Assembly: GCA_021783895.1 (NCBI GenBank)
Contig: JAJXTJ010000086.1
Location: 1 to 6,097, forward strand
From: Pseudomonadota bacterium
GTDB lineage: Bacteria; Pseudomonadota; Gammaproteobacteria; Burkholderiales; Sulfuricellaceae
Direction of reading: 5' to 3'
Length of the DNA: 6,097 nt
Below the pieces are notes generated by a model. It was not told the origin of the DNA. It saw only the letters and a list, made by a program, of their open reading frames with translations, and searched no databases. Each line of letters opens with the position of its first letter. Within the stretch, counting starts at the first letter, position 1. Below, piece by piece: positions 1-5,282 of this stretch. Position numbers and translations under genes: made by a program.

Positions 1-310
1 GTCCTTCAAGGCTGCCGCCGCCAATGCCCACTGGAACAAGGCGCCGGGCTTCTACGAAATCCTCACCGACGAACCCGGCAAGGCCAGCTGGCCGATCACC
101 GGCGCCACCTTCATCCTGATGCACAAGGTCCAGAACAAGCCGGCAAACGCCGCAGAAGTCATGAAATTCTTCGACTGGGGCTACACCAATGGCGGCAAAA
201 TGGCGCTGGACATGGACTACATCCCGATGCCCGACAGCGTCGTTAAACTGGTCAAGGGCGCATGGAAAACCCAGATCAAGGATGCTGGCGGCAAGGCAAT
301 CTGGAACTGA
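1..310 (+). CDS. pstS: Phosphate ABC transporter substrate-binding protein PstS, C-terminal part
   Basis: This is the C-terminal 102 codons of PstS, the periplasmic protein that captures inorganic phosphate and delivers it to the PstCA channel. The gene starts outside the window; the frame is open from base 2 and ends at TGA 308-310. Recognisable PstS features are a segment reading WPITGATFILM, an amphipathic FFDWGYTNGGKMA stretch, the YIPMP motif and a closing WKTQIKDAGGKAIWN, which resembles the end of E. coli PstS (WKTNIKDSSGKPLY). Ligand-contacting residues and the signal peptide lie upstream and cannot be checked. The gene is followed six bases later by an inverted REP pair and then a strong terminator, so its message probably ends before the rest of the operon. 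Any Pho box would lie upstream, out of view. Confidence 0.95.
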   Translation, partial: SFKAAAANAHWNKAPGFYEILTDEPGKASWPITGATFILMHKVQNKPANAAEVMKFFDWGYTNGGKMALDMDYIPMPDSVVKLVKGAWKTQIKDAGGKAIWN

Positions 311-315
311 TTGGA

Positions 316-390
316 GTAGGAGCGCCGCTTGCGGCGCGAACAATCCCGAGCAAACATGGCGTGTTTTCGGCCCGCAAGCGGGCCTCCTAC
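316..390. repeat. Inverted pair of GTAG-type REP hairpins (BIME-like)
   Basis: Two 25-base units face each other at 316-340 and 366-390. Each begins with GTAGGAG, forms a GC stem around a TTGC loop and ends in GAA. The first stem is GCGCCGC (322-328) with GCGGCGC (331-337). The second is GGCCCGC (369-375) with GCGGGCC (378-384). Read in the same orientation the units differ only at stem positions, and the changes are compensatory. This is the usual architecture of bacterial interspersed mosaic elements built from REPs. At a transcript 3' end such hairpins typically protect mRNA from exonucleases, which would suit pstS. This REP family differs in stem sequence from the one flanking the RAYT gene at 4690. 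Confidence 0.85.
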
Positions 391-418
391 AGGCAGAACA
401 AATTTGCCCTGACAATCG

Positions 419-445
419 ACCCCCGCAAGAACGCGGGGGTTTTTT
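419..445 (+). terminator. Rho-independent terminator after pstS
   Basis: A perfect 8-bp stem, ACCCCCGC (419-426) with GCGGGGGT (433-440), encloses the six-base loop AAGAAC and is followed directly by T at 441-445. This is a textbook intrinsic terminator. It separates pstS from the small genes and pstCAB. Partial read-through would give less transporter than binding protein. Only about 30 bases lie between it and the next start codon, leaving little room for a full promoter for the gene at 476. Confidence 0.9.
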
Positions 446-475
446 GTGAGGATATTCCGTTTTCGAGGAGCCCAA

Positions 476-703
476 ATGAATTTCCATGAAACCATCCAAT
501 GCCAACTCGACGCAGCGATTGACGGCTTGTCCCGCGCCCGCGACGGCATCGCCAACATGAAACCCGACGAGACACAGGAAATTGGCCGGCAAATCGAGTC
601 AGCCGCTTTCTACCTGGCGGATATCCAGTATAATTGGACATCCCTGGAGCGAAGCCGTGCCGACCGGACCGCCTTCACCAAGTCCACTTCGGAGTCTTTA
701 TGA
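476..703 (+). CDS. Small hypothetical protein, 75 aa, first gene of a coupled pair
   Basis: I do not recognise this protein. ATG at 476 is preceded by a strong GAGGAG ribosome-binding site (465-470) with a five-base spacer, which supports this start over the in-frame upstream one at 446, inside the end of the terminator region. The 75-residue product begins MNFHETIQCQLDAAIDG. It appears soluble and mainly helical, with alternating charged and small residues, one cysteine (C9), and no signal peptide or membrane segment. Its TGA overlaps the ATG of the next gene (ATGA at 700-703), so the two are probably translationally coupled and may act together. It lies between pstS and pstC, so a role connected with phosphate uptake is possible but is inferred from position only. 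It could instead be an unrelated insertion. Confidence 0.7.
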   Translation: MNFHETIQCQLDAAIDGLSRARDGIANMKPDETQEIGRQIESAAFYLADIQYNWTSLERSRADRTAFTKSTSESL

Positions 704-936
704 ACAACCTGAAGAAAATCGAGAAACGCATTCTGAAAGCCCCGGACGAGCACGCTTCGCAGGTTTTCAGGGAACTGGTCAAAGCGCTCGAACATAAAGA
801 AAATTTTAACTTAACGGCGATTTACGACCTCGACTATGATGACTTCCAGTTGGTGCTGGATGTTTTGAAGGATTGGCGGCTTGACCGCTATGCAAAAACC
901 CGGAAGCGCCTGAAAGCCCTTCCTGATATGCAGTAA
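700..936 (+). CDS. Small hypothetical protein, 78 aa, coupled to the preceding gene
   Basis: I do not recognise this protein. The ATG at 700 shares four bases with the stop of the previous gene and has GGAG (691-694) five bases upstream, which favours this start over an in-frame ATG at 634. The 78-aa product (MNNLKKIEKRILKAPDEHASQ...) has a basic N-terminus, a central acidic patch (YDLDYDDFQLVLDVL, about residues 42-56) and a basic C-terminal helix (DRYAKTRKRLKAL). It has no signal peptide or membrane segment and no cysteine. Such charge separation suits a small helical protein that binds a partner, but no family is evident. It ends with TAA followed by further stops. A 135-base gap with several hairpins separates it from pstC. 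Confidence 0.72.
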   Translation: MNNLKKIEKRILKAPDEHASQVFRELVKALEHKENFNLTAIYDLDYDDFQLVLDVLKDWRLDRYAKTRKRLKALPDMQ

Positions 937-974
937 TAATAAAAGCGCAGGACTGAACATTGCCTCAACACGCT

Positions 975-1046
975 CCCCGGAGAATGCCGGGGTTTGCGAC
1001 GAAAGAAGATGTCGTGGCTTGCCGGGCACGAGAAATAGCCCGGCAT
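975..1046 (+). promoter_or_regulatory. Cluster of competing hairpins in the pstC leader region
   Basis: Four related GC segments lie here: CCCCGG (975-980), ATGCCGGGG (984-992), TGCCGGGC (1020-1027) and GCCCGGCAT (1038-1046). The first two form a 6-bp hairpin with loop AGAATG, and the last two form a perfect 8-bp hairpin with a ten-base loop. The second and fourth can also pair perfectly over 8 bp (984-991 with 1039-1046), which would break both hairpins. That mutually exclusive layout resembles an attenuator, but neither hairpin is followed by a good T-run (only TTT at 993-995). A transcript reading through from the small genes would carry it. No function can be assigned. Confidence 0.4.
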
Positions 1047-1054
1047 CCCGAACC

Positions 1055-1063
1055 TGTTATAAT
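1055..1063 (+). promoter_or_regulatory. Extended -10 promoter element directly before pstC
   Basis: TGTTATAAT matches the extended -10 consensus TGnTATAAT exactly. Transcription would be expected to start about seven bases downstream, near 1070, one or two bases before the pstC ATG at 1072. No convincing -35 is visible at the usual distance, which extended -10 promoters tolerate. No Shine-Dalgarno sequence is seen between it and the ATG. The motif alone could occur by chance in an AT-rich gap. Confidence 0.5.
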
Positions 1064-1071
1064 TTATTCCC

Positions 1072-2031
1072 ATGTCCAAATTATTCTCCGACTCACGCCT
1101 GAAACAGCAGCATCTGCTGGATATGGCCTTCCGCAACACCACGCGATTCTTCGCCTTTCTGGTGTTCGCCATCCTCGCCGGGATCGTGGTATCTCTGCTG
1201 ATCGGCAGCCTTCCCGCCATCAGGGCGTTCGGCTTCAAATTTCTGGTCAGTTCGGAATGGAATCCGGTAACGGAGCAATTCGGCGCACTGGTGCCGATAA
1301 TCGGCACCTTGTCCACTTCGATTATCGCCCTGCTGATCGGTATCCCGGCCAGCTTCGGTATTGCCCTGTTCATCACCGAGATGTCGCCGCGCTGGCTCAA
1401 ACGACCGCTCGGCATCGCGGTGGAGCTGCTGGCCGGCATCCCGAGCATCATATATGGCATGTGGGGCCTGTTCGTCTTCGCCCCGGCCTTCGCCAGAATC
1501 GAACCCTGGCTCACCGACCACCTCGGCAATACGGCCCTGATCGGCCCGCTATTCCAGGGACCGCCGATGGGCATCGGCATGCTCACCGCCGGCCTGATCC
1601 TGGCGATCATGGTAATCCCTTTCATCGCCTCGGTAATGCGCGACGTGTTCGAGATCGTGCCGCCGATGCTCAAGGAATCGGCTTACGGCCTCGGCGCCAC
1701 CACCTGGGAAGTGGTCTGGCACGTGGTTCTCCCCTACACCAAGATCGGCGTGGTCGGCGGCATCATGCTCGGCCTCGGTCGCGCGCTGGGCGAAACCATG
1801 GCGGTGACCTTCGTCATCGGCAACGCTCATGATCTCAGCGCTTCCCTGCTGATGCCGGGCAACAGCATTTCCTCGGCGCTCGCCAACGAATTCACCGAAG
1901 CGGTCGGACCTCTTTACACCTCGGCATTGATCGAGCTGGGCCTGCTCCTGTTCCTGATCACCTTCATCGTGCTCTCGCTGTCCAAGCTGTTGCTGATGCA
2001 GCTGACCAAGCGTGAAGGCAAGCAGTCCTAG
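1072..2031 (+). CDS. pstC: Phosphate ABC transporter permease PstC
   Basis: PstC is one of the two inner-membrane subunits that form the phosphate channel of the PstSCAB importer. The 319-aa product matches the family in length and is close to E. coli PstC along its whole length. The first membrane segment is at about residues 26-46. The motif [10 protein letters not shown] follows at 71-80, then [22 protein letters not shown] (111-132). The cytoplasmic EAA loop that docks on PstB is at about 202-221 ([15 protein letters not shown]...), and [10 protein letters not shown] is at 236-245. The start at 1072 gives an N-terminal tail comparable to E. coli PstC. A second ATG at 1123 would cut the tail to a few residues before the first membrane segment. 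No ribosome-binding site precedes 1072. The stop TAG lies ten bases before pstA, so the two are co-transcribed. Confidence 0.96.
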   Translation: MSKLFSDSRLKQQHLLDMAFRNTTRFFAFLVFAILAGIVVSLLIGSLPAIRAFGFKFLVSSEWNPVTEQFGALVPIIGTLSTSIIALLIGIPASFGIALFITEMSPRWLKRPLGIAVELLAGIPSIIYGMWGLFVFAPAFARIEPWLTDHLGNTALIGPLFQGPPMGIGMLTAGLILAIMVIPFIASVMRDVFEIVPPMLKESAYGLGATTWEVVWHVVLPYTKIGVVGGIMLGLGRALGETMAVTFVIGNAHDLSASLLMPGNSISSALANEFTEAVGPLYTSALIELGLLLFLITFIVLSLSKLLLMQLTKREGKQS

Positions 2032-2041
2032 GGTCCTCGAG

Positions 2042-2887
2042 ATGCTCTCTCTTTACGCGCGCAGACGCCTGGTCAACAACGTCAATCTGGCCTTTTCCCT
2101 GCTCGCCATGGTGTTCGGGCTGTTCTGGCTGGTCTGGATCCTCTGGACCCTGGTCGCGCAAGGCTTTCACGGCCTGAGCCTCGCCATGTTCACCCAGATG
2201 ACACCGCCGCCGGGCAGCAACGGCGGCCTGCTCAACGCCATCGCCGGCAGCTTCGTCATGACCATGATCGCAGCCCTGATCGGCACTCCGATCGGCATAC
2301 TCGCCGGCACTTATCTGGCGGAATTCGGCCAGAGAGGCTGGCTCGCGCCGACCACGCGCTTCGTCAACGACATCCTGCTGTCAGCGCCCTCCATCGTGAT
2401 TGGTTTGTTTGTCTACGAAGTCTATGTGGTAAGCGTAGGCCACTTCTCAGGCTGGGCGGGTTCGCTCGCGCTGGCCCTGATCGTCATCCCGGTAGTGGTG
2501 CGGACCACCGAGAACATGCTGCGGCTGGTGCCGAACAGCCTGCGCGAGGCAGCGGCCGCCCTCGGCGCGCCGCAATGGAAAGTCATCATGCTGGTCACCC
2601 TGCGGGCCTCCACCACCGGCATCCTGACCGGCATCCTGCTGGCGGTGGCGCGCATCAGCGGCGAAACCGCGCCGCTGCTGTTCACCGCCCTGAACAATCA
2701 GTTCTGGAGCAGCAACATGAACCAGCCGATGGCCAACCTGCCGGTAGTGATCTTCCAGTTCGCCATGAGCCCCTATGAGGATTGGCAACATCTGGCCTGG
2801 GCAGGCGCTTTGCTGATCACCTTCATGGTGCTGACACTGAATATTCTGGCGCGAATTTTTTTCCGCCAGAAGGCCTCATCGCATTAA
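2042..2887 (+). CDS. pstA: Phosphate ABC transporter permease PstA
   Basis: PstA is the second channel subunit of the phosphate importer and pairs with PstC in the inner membrane. From ATG 2042 the product has 281 residues, normal for the family, and opens with [15 protein letters not shown], a typical positively charged PstA start. AGGG at 2030-2033 can serve as the ribosome-binding site. An in-frame GTG at 2012 lies inside pstC without a good site, so I reject it. Membrane segments lie at about 18-40, 66-90, 110-130, 140-155, 190-205 and 252-272. The EAA loop is at about 168-188 ([17 protein letters not shown]) and is followed by [11 protein letters not shown] (203-213), the counterpart of the GRALGET region in PstC. 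pstB starts 23 bases after its TAA. Confidence 0.96.
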   Translation: MLSLYARRRLVNNVNLAFSLLAMVFGLFWLVWILWTLVAQGFHGLSLAMFTQMTPPPGSNGGLLNAIAGSFVMTMIAALIGTPIGILAGTYLAEFGQRGWLAPTTRFVNDILLSAPSIVIGLFVYEVYVVSVGHFSGWAGSLALALIVIPVVVRTTENMLRLVPNSLREAAAALGAPQWKVIMLVTLRASTTGILTGILLAVARISGETAPLLFTALNNQFWSSNMNQPMANLPVVIFQFAMSPYEDWQHLAWAGALLITFMVLTLNILARIFFRQKASSH

Positions 2888-2910
2888 ACGCCGCTTAACC
2901 GGACCCGATA

Positions 2911-3684
2911 ATGAACGCAACCGTGATTAGCAACCCCAAGATCATCCTCAAGAACCTGAATTTCCATTACGGCCTGTACCATGCCCTGAAGTCCGTCAAC
3001 CTGAGCATTCCGGAAAAGAAAGTCACCGCCTTCATCGGTCCGTCCGGCTGCGGCAAGTCCACCCTGCTGCGCACCTTCAACCGCATGTACGAGCTTTACC
3101 CCAAGCAGGTCGCCACGGGTGAAATCATTCTGGATGGCGAGAATATCCTTGATGCCCAGCAGGACCTGAACCGGCTGCGTGCCAAGGTGGGCATGGTGTT
3201 CCAGAAACCGACACCGTTCCCGATGTCGGTTTTCGACAACATCACCTTCGGCGTGAAGCTGTATGAAAACCTGAGCAAGCGCGACATGATGGATCGCGTC
3301 GAATGGGCGCTGCGCAAGGCCGCGCTGTGGAACGAGGTCAAGGACAAACTCAAGCAGAACGGCAACAGCCTGTCCGGCGGCCAGCAGCAGCGGCTGTGCA
3401 TCGCCCGCGCCATCGCCGTGAGGCCCGAAGTGGTGCTGCTCGACGAACCGGCCTCGGCGCTGGACCCGATCTCCACAGCCCACATCGAAGAGCTGATCCA
3501 CGAACTGAAGAAGGACTACACCATCATCATCGTCACCCACAACATGCAGCAGGCGGCGCGCGTATCCGACTACACGGCCTACATGTACCTGGGCGAACTG
3601 ATCGAGTTCGGCAATACCGACATGATCTTCACCACGCCGAAAAAGACCGCGACGGAAGACTACATCACTGGCAAATTTGGCTGA
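2911..3684 (+). CDS. pstB: Phosphate ABC transporter ATP-binding protein PstB
   Basis: PstB is the cytoplasmic ATPase that powers phosphate import through PstCA. The 257-aa product has all the ABC motifs: Walker [10 protein letters not shown] (43-51), Q-loop Q98 in [11 protein letters not shown], signature LSGGQQQR (154-161), Walker B VVLLDEP (174-180), D-loop SALD (182-185) and switch histidine H210 in VTHNMQQ. The segment [11 protein letters not shown] and the ending [12 protein letters not shown] are characteristic of PstB rather than other ABC ATPases. The start at 2911 lies 23 bases after pstA, with only a weak CGGA-type ribosome site. It appears intact and is the last recognisable transporter gene here. 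phoU, commonly the next gene in enterobacterial pst operons, does not follow. Confidence 0.97.
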   Translation: MNATVISNPKIILKNLNFHYGLYHALKSVNLSIPEKKVTAFIGPSGCGKSTLLRTFNRMYELYPKQVATGEIILDGENILDAQQDLNRLRAKVGMVFQKPTPFPMSVFDNITFGVKLYENLSKRDMMDRVEWALRKAALWNEVKDKLKQNGNSLSGGQQQRLCIARAIAVRPEVVLLDEPASALDPISTAHIEELIHELKKDYTIIIVTHNMQQAARVSDYTAYMYLGELIEFGNTDMIFTTPKKTATEDYITGKFG

Positions 3685-3712
3685 TCAAAACAAGCGCCTT
3701 TCTCATTTTCCT

Positions 3713-3781
3713 CCTCTCCCTCTTGCGGGAGAGGATTGAGGATGGGCACCCCTTGCCGGATTAGGGAGAGGGGTGAGGATG
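3713..3781. repeat. GGGAGAGG repeat cluster with hairpin, downstream of pstB
   Basis: CCTCTCCC (3713-3720) and GGGAGAGG (3727-3734) form a perfect 8-bp hairpin with loop TCTTGC. A second GGGAGAGG occurs at 3764-3771. The 18-base stretches at 3727-3744 and 3764-3781 are direct repeats with two differences, both ending in TGAGGATG. The left arm can therefore pair with either copy. Similar CCTCTCCC/GGGAGAGG repeats occur between genes in many proteobacteria. There is no T-run on either strand, so it is not a classical intrinsic terminator, though it may stabilise the pstB 3' end. It sits between convergent pstB and the toxin gene. Confidence 0.65.
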
Positions 3782-3802
3782 CGCCACGCGCACCGGTTGG
3801 GC

Positions 3803-3830
3803 GTAGGTTGGTGCGCACGGCGCACCCTAC
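3803..3830. repeat. GTAG-headed REP-like palindrome overlapping the vapC stop
   Basis: The unit starts GTAGG and ends CCTAC. GTAG (3803-3806) pairs with CTAC (3827-3830), and GGTGCGC (3810-3816) pairs with GCGCACC (3820-3826) around an ACG loop, leaving a GTT bulge. A further GCGCACC at 3788-3794 could compete for the same arm. It shares the GTAG head with the elements at 316-390 and 4630 but has its own stem. Its minus-strand GTAG supplies the TAG stop of the toxin gene. Confidence 0.7.
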
Positions 3831-4264
3831 ATGTATTTCAACACCGTAACCTGGCTCGCCTTCATCAACCGGCGGAATCCTTTGTCGAAGGTCACCAGAT
3901 GCACGTGATGAGACTGCGCTGCGGCTGCAATCCAGGCATCCGGAATAGCGTTACCACTCAGGCCATACCGCGCGCACAGATGCTCGAACAACGGCCATTC
4001 ATCCCCCAGAGAAAGTAATTCCACCCCCGGCGAATCCAGCACCGCACGCAGGAAAGCCTGAGCATCCACTATGGGCGTGGGATCAAAAAAAACCTTCGGG
4101 TGCGTCACCAAACGTAAAAATCCGGAAGCCACCATAGGCAGAATCGCCAGCGACTGCCCGGCAGCGCTGGCATCCAACGCTGATTCCAGCCAAGCCAACG
4201 CCGGGACATAGTGCGGATGGTCCTGACGCGAAGCGGCCACCAGCACATTCACATCAGGCGTCAC
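3827..4264 (-). CDS. vapC: VapC-like PIN-domain ribonuclease toxin
   Basis: This 145-aa protein is the toxin of a type II toxin-antitoxin pair, presumably a metal-dependent RNase that cleaves RNA when not bound by its antitoxin. PIN-domain acidic residues are D4 in TPDVNVLVAA, D109 in NAIPDAWIAA and D127 in LVTFDKGF. The segment MVASGFLRLVTHPKVF (44-59) and the overall layout fit the VapC subgroup defined in mycobacteria (Mtu_PIN family), where the second acidic residue of the classical tetrad is commonly replaced in the GFLRLVTHP region. The start is GTG at 4264, overlapping the antitoxin stop (GTGA), so translation is coupled. The last codon ATG and stop TAG lie at the edge of a REP-like palindrome. 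The gene appears complete. The symbol reflects the family; the RNA target is unknown. Confidence 0.88.
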   Translation of the reverse strand: MTPDVNVLVAASRQDHPHYVPALAWLESALDASAAGQSLAILPMVASGFLRLVTHPKVFFDPTPIVDAQAFLRAVLDSPGVELLSLGDEWPLFEHLCARYGLSGNAIPDAWIAAAAQSHHVHLVTFDKGFRRLMKASQVTVLKYM

Positions 4265-4509
4265 GCCGCATCATCCGCAGCGTCAAGCAGAGCACGATGA
4301 GTCAATGCGTCCGCCACCGTTGTTCGCAGCCCCCCTCTTCCAGCATAAACCGGAAGCGCAGGACGATGCCGACTGGGTTGCGTTACCTGAGCACGCAACC
4401 GTAACGCCAGACCCTGCTCTATCAAGCGGGTCAAGCTAGTATGCTCCTTCGCCGCCAGGGACTTGGCCTTGGTCAGCAGCCCATCATCAATATCAAGCGT
4501 TGTTCTCAT
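4261..4509 (-). CDS. vapB: VapB-like ribbon-helix-helix antitoxin
   Basis: This 82-aa protein should neutralise the toxin encoded downstream and repress the shared promoter. The N-terminus MRTTLDIDDGLLTKAKSLAAKEHTS is a typical ribbon-helix-helix DNA-binding domain: a short strand (residues 2-7) followed by two helices. The C-terminal half (about residues 45-82, including LPVYAGRGGLR) would bind the toxin. I chose ATG at 4509 because AGGG stands five bases upstream on the minus strand; an in-frame GTG at 4515 falls directly after that site and is unlikely. The stop TGA overlaps the toxin GTG by four bases. Antitoxin-first order with overlap is standard for this family. Confidence 0.85.
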   Translation of the reverse strand: MRTTLDIDDGLLTKAKSLAAKEHTSLTRLIEQGLALRLRAQVTQPSRHRPALPVYAGRGGLRTTVADALTHRALLDAADDAA

Positions 4510-4523
4510 GATCACCCTGTCAA

Positions 4524-4543
4524 TATAAGTGCAGATTTATGCA
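4524..4543 (-). promoter_or_regulatory. Possible antitoxin operator upstream of vapB
   Basis: On the minus strand two ten-base units, TGCATAAATC and TGCACTTATA, are adjacent and share TGCAnnnAT, giving a one-helical-turn repeat 14 bases before the antitoxin ATG. A weak -10-like TATATT (4527-4522) overlaps the second unit, without a clear -35. Ribbon-helix-helix antitoxins commonly bind such short repeats over their own promoter. The match is short and could be chance. Confidence 0.25.
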
Positions 4544-4602
4544 TTAGACTACCCCGAGCAAACAAAAAAAACAATCCTGAGGTTTCCAAAAATGGCGGAA
4601 GT

Positions 4603-4666
4603 CTGAATGGTATGATTTCCGCGTAAAACGTAGGGCGTCAATAAGCGAAGCGCATTGCGCCGCATG
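4603..4666. repeat. Left inverted REP arm of the RAYT unit
   Basis: The REP core begins with GTAG at 4630-4633 and folds into a long hairpin: GGCG (4634-4637) with CGCC (4658-4661), CAAT (4639-4642) with ATTG (4654-4657), and GCG (4645-4647) with CGC (4651-4653), with a bulged T and an AA internal bulge. Outside it lie CCGCGTAA (4619-4626) and CTGAATGGT (4603-4611). A 5' GTAG followed by a bulged hairpin is the signature that RAYT proteins recognise. Confidence 0.8.
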
Positions 4667-4689
4667 GAAATCCCCTCGATACTATCGCC

Positions 4690-5220
4690 ATGCCTGATTA
4701 CCGTCGCGCCTGGCATCCGGGCGGCACTTATTTTTTCACCGTCAATCTGCTGCAACGGCAGGGGTGCGACCTGCTGATCCAGCATGTGGATTTGCTGCGC
4801 GAGGCGGTGAGATCGGTACGGCAACATCATCCCTTCGTCATCCATGGTTGGGTGGTGTTGCCCGATCACCTGCATTGCATCATCGAACTTCCAGCCAATG
4901 ATGCCGACTTCGCAACCCGATGGCGTTTGATCAAAATGGCTTTTTCAAAAGCACTACCAAAAACCGAACGGCGCTCCCTGGTTCGTGTTGCGCGAGGCGA
5001 GCGGGGTATATGGCAACGTCGTTATTGGGAACATTTGATTCGCGATGATGCAGATTTTCGTGCGCACATGGATTACGTTCACATCAATCCGCTCAAACAT
5101 GGCTTGGTCAGGAGTGTGGGTGATTGGCCATATTCGACGTTTCACCGGCTGGTGGAGTTGGGCGTTTATCCGGCGGATTGGGCGGGAGGCGATGGAGATA
5201 TGCTCGAATACGAAGATTGA
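4690..5220 (+). CDS. REP-associated tyrosine transposase (RAYT, Y1/HUH family)
   Basis: This 176-aa protein belongs to the Y1_Tnp superfamily, which cuts and joins single-stranded DNA through a tyrosine-DNA link. Hallmarks are the opening YRRAWHPGGTYFFTVNLLQR, the metal-binding HUH motif H60-L-H62 in VLPDHLHCIIELP, the segment GIWQRRYWEHLIRDDADF (106-123) and the probable catalytic Y129 in MDYVHINPLKHGLV. All are intact and the length is normal, so it may be active. The family is linked to the spread of REP sequences. ATG 4690 fits the conserved N-terminus, though no good ribosome-binding site precedes it, suggesting low expression. The left REP hairpin lies 28 bases upstream and could limit expression or allow autoregulation. 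Confidence 0.92.
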   Translation: MPDYRRAWHPGGTYFFTVNLLQRQGCDLLIQHVDLLREAVRSVRQHHPFVIHGWVVLPDHLHCIIELPANDADFATRWRLIKMAFSKALPKTERRSLVRVARGERGIWQRRYWEHLIRDDADFRAHMDYVHINPLKHGLVRSVGDWPYSTFHRLVELGVYPADWAGGDGDMLEYED

Positions 5221-5282
5221 CATACGGTGCAATGCGCTTCGCTTATTGACGCCCTACGCCTTACGCGGGTTGGACCATTCAG
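5221..5282. repeat. Right inverted REP arm of the RAYT unit
   Basis: This is the inverted counterpart of the left arm. The 34-base core at 5225-5258 differs from the left copy at one position, converting a C-G pair of the hairpin into a T-G wobble. TTACGCGG (5261-5268) and ACCATTCAG (5274-5282) continue the match outward. The arm begins immediately after the transposase stop codon, so the gene and repeat abut. Confidence 0.8.

Larger units (their letters stand above)
4603..5282. mobile_element. RAYT unit: transposase gene between inverted REP sequences
   Basis: A single-gene element of about 680 bases. The RAYT gene (4690-5220) is bounded by inverted repeats. The core arms at 4619-4662 and 5225-5268 match at 41 of 44 positions. 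The outer 9-mers CTGAATGGT (4603-4611) and ACCATTCAG (5274-5282) are also perfect inverted copies. RAYTs are single-copy domesticated relatives of IS200/IS605 transposases and are typically found flanked by the REPs they act on. No target duplication is obvious. The outer boundary is a judgement from the repeats. Confidence 0.8.

Noticed and set aside
316..390. CRISPR repeats
   Set aside because: There are only two units, in inverted orientation with internal hairpins and a 25-base gap. This is a REP pair, and no array or cas genes are present.
1054..1071. Pho box upstream of pstC
   Set aside because: CTGTTAT resembles one half-site, but the second unit 11 bases later (TATTCCC) does not match CTGTCAT, and the site overlaps the -10 element, which does not fit PhoB activation.
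888..1673. Long minus-strand open frame (261 codons) opposite pstC
   Set aside because: It lies antisense to a clear PstC gene, and its predicted protein is low-complexity and shadow-like. The opposite strand of a GC-rich gene often stays open.
960..1832. Plus-strand open frame of 290 codons overlapping pstC in another frame
   Set aside because: It is rich in H, R and P as expected for an off-frame reading of a GC-rich gene, and PstC is unmistakable in the other frame.
2012..2041. Upstream GTG start for pstA at 2012
   Set aside because: It would overlap pstC and lacks a ribosome-binding site. ATG 2042 gives the usual PstA N-terminus and length.
2884..3540. Long minus-strand open frame (218 codons) opposite pstB
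   Set aside because: It mirrors the PstB coding strand and has no independent start signal or recognisable domain.
3713..3734. Intrinsic terminator for pstB or the toxin gene
   Set aside because: The hairpin is perfect, but neither strand has a T-run after the stem.
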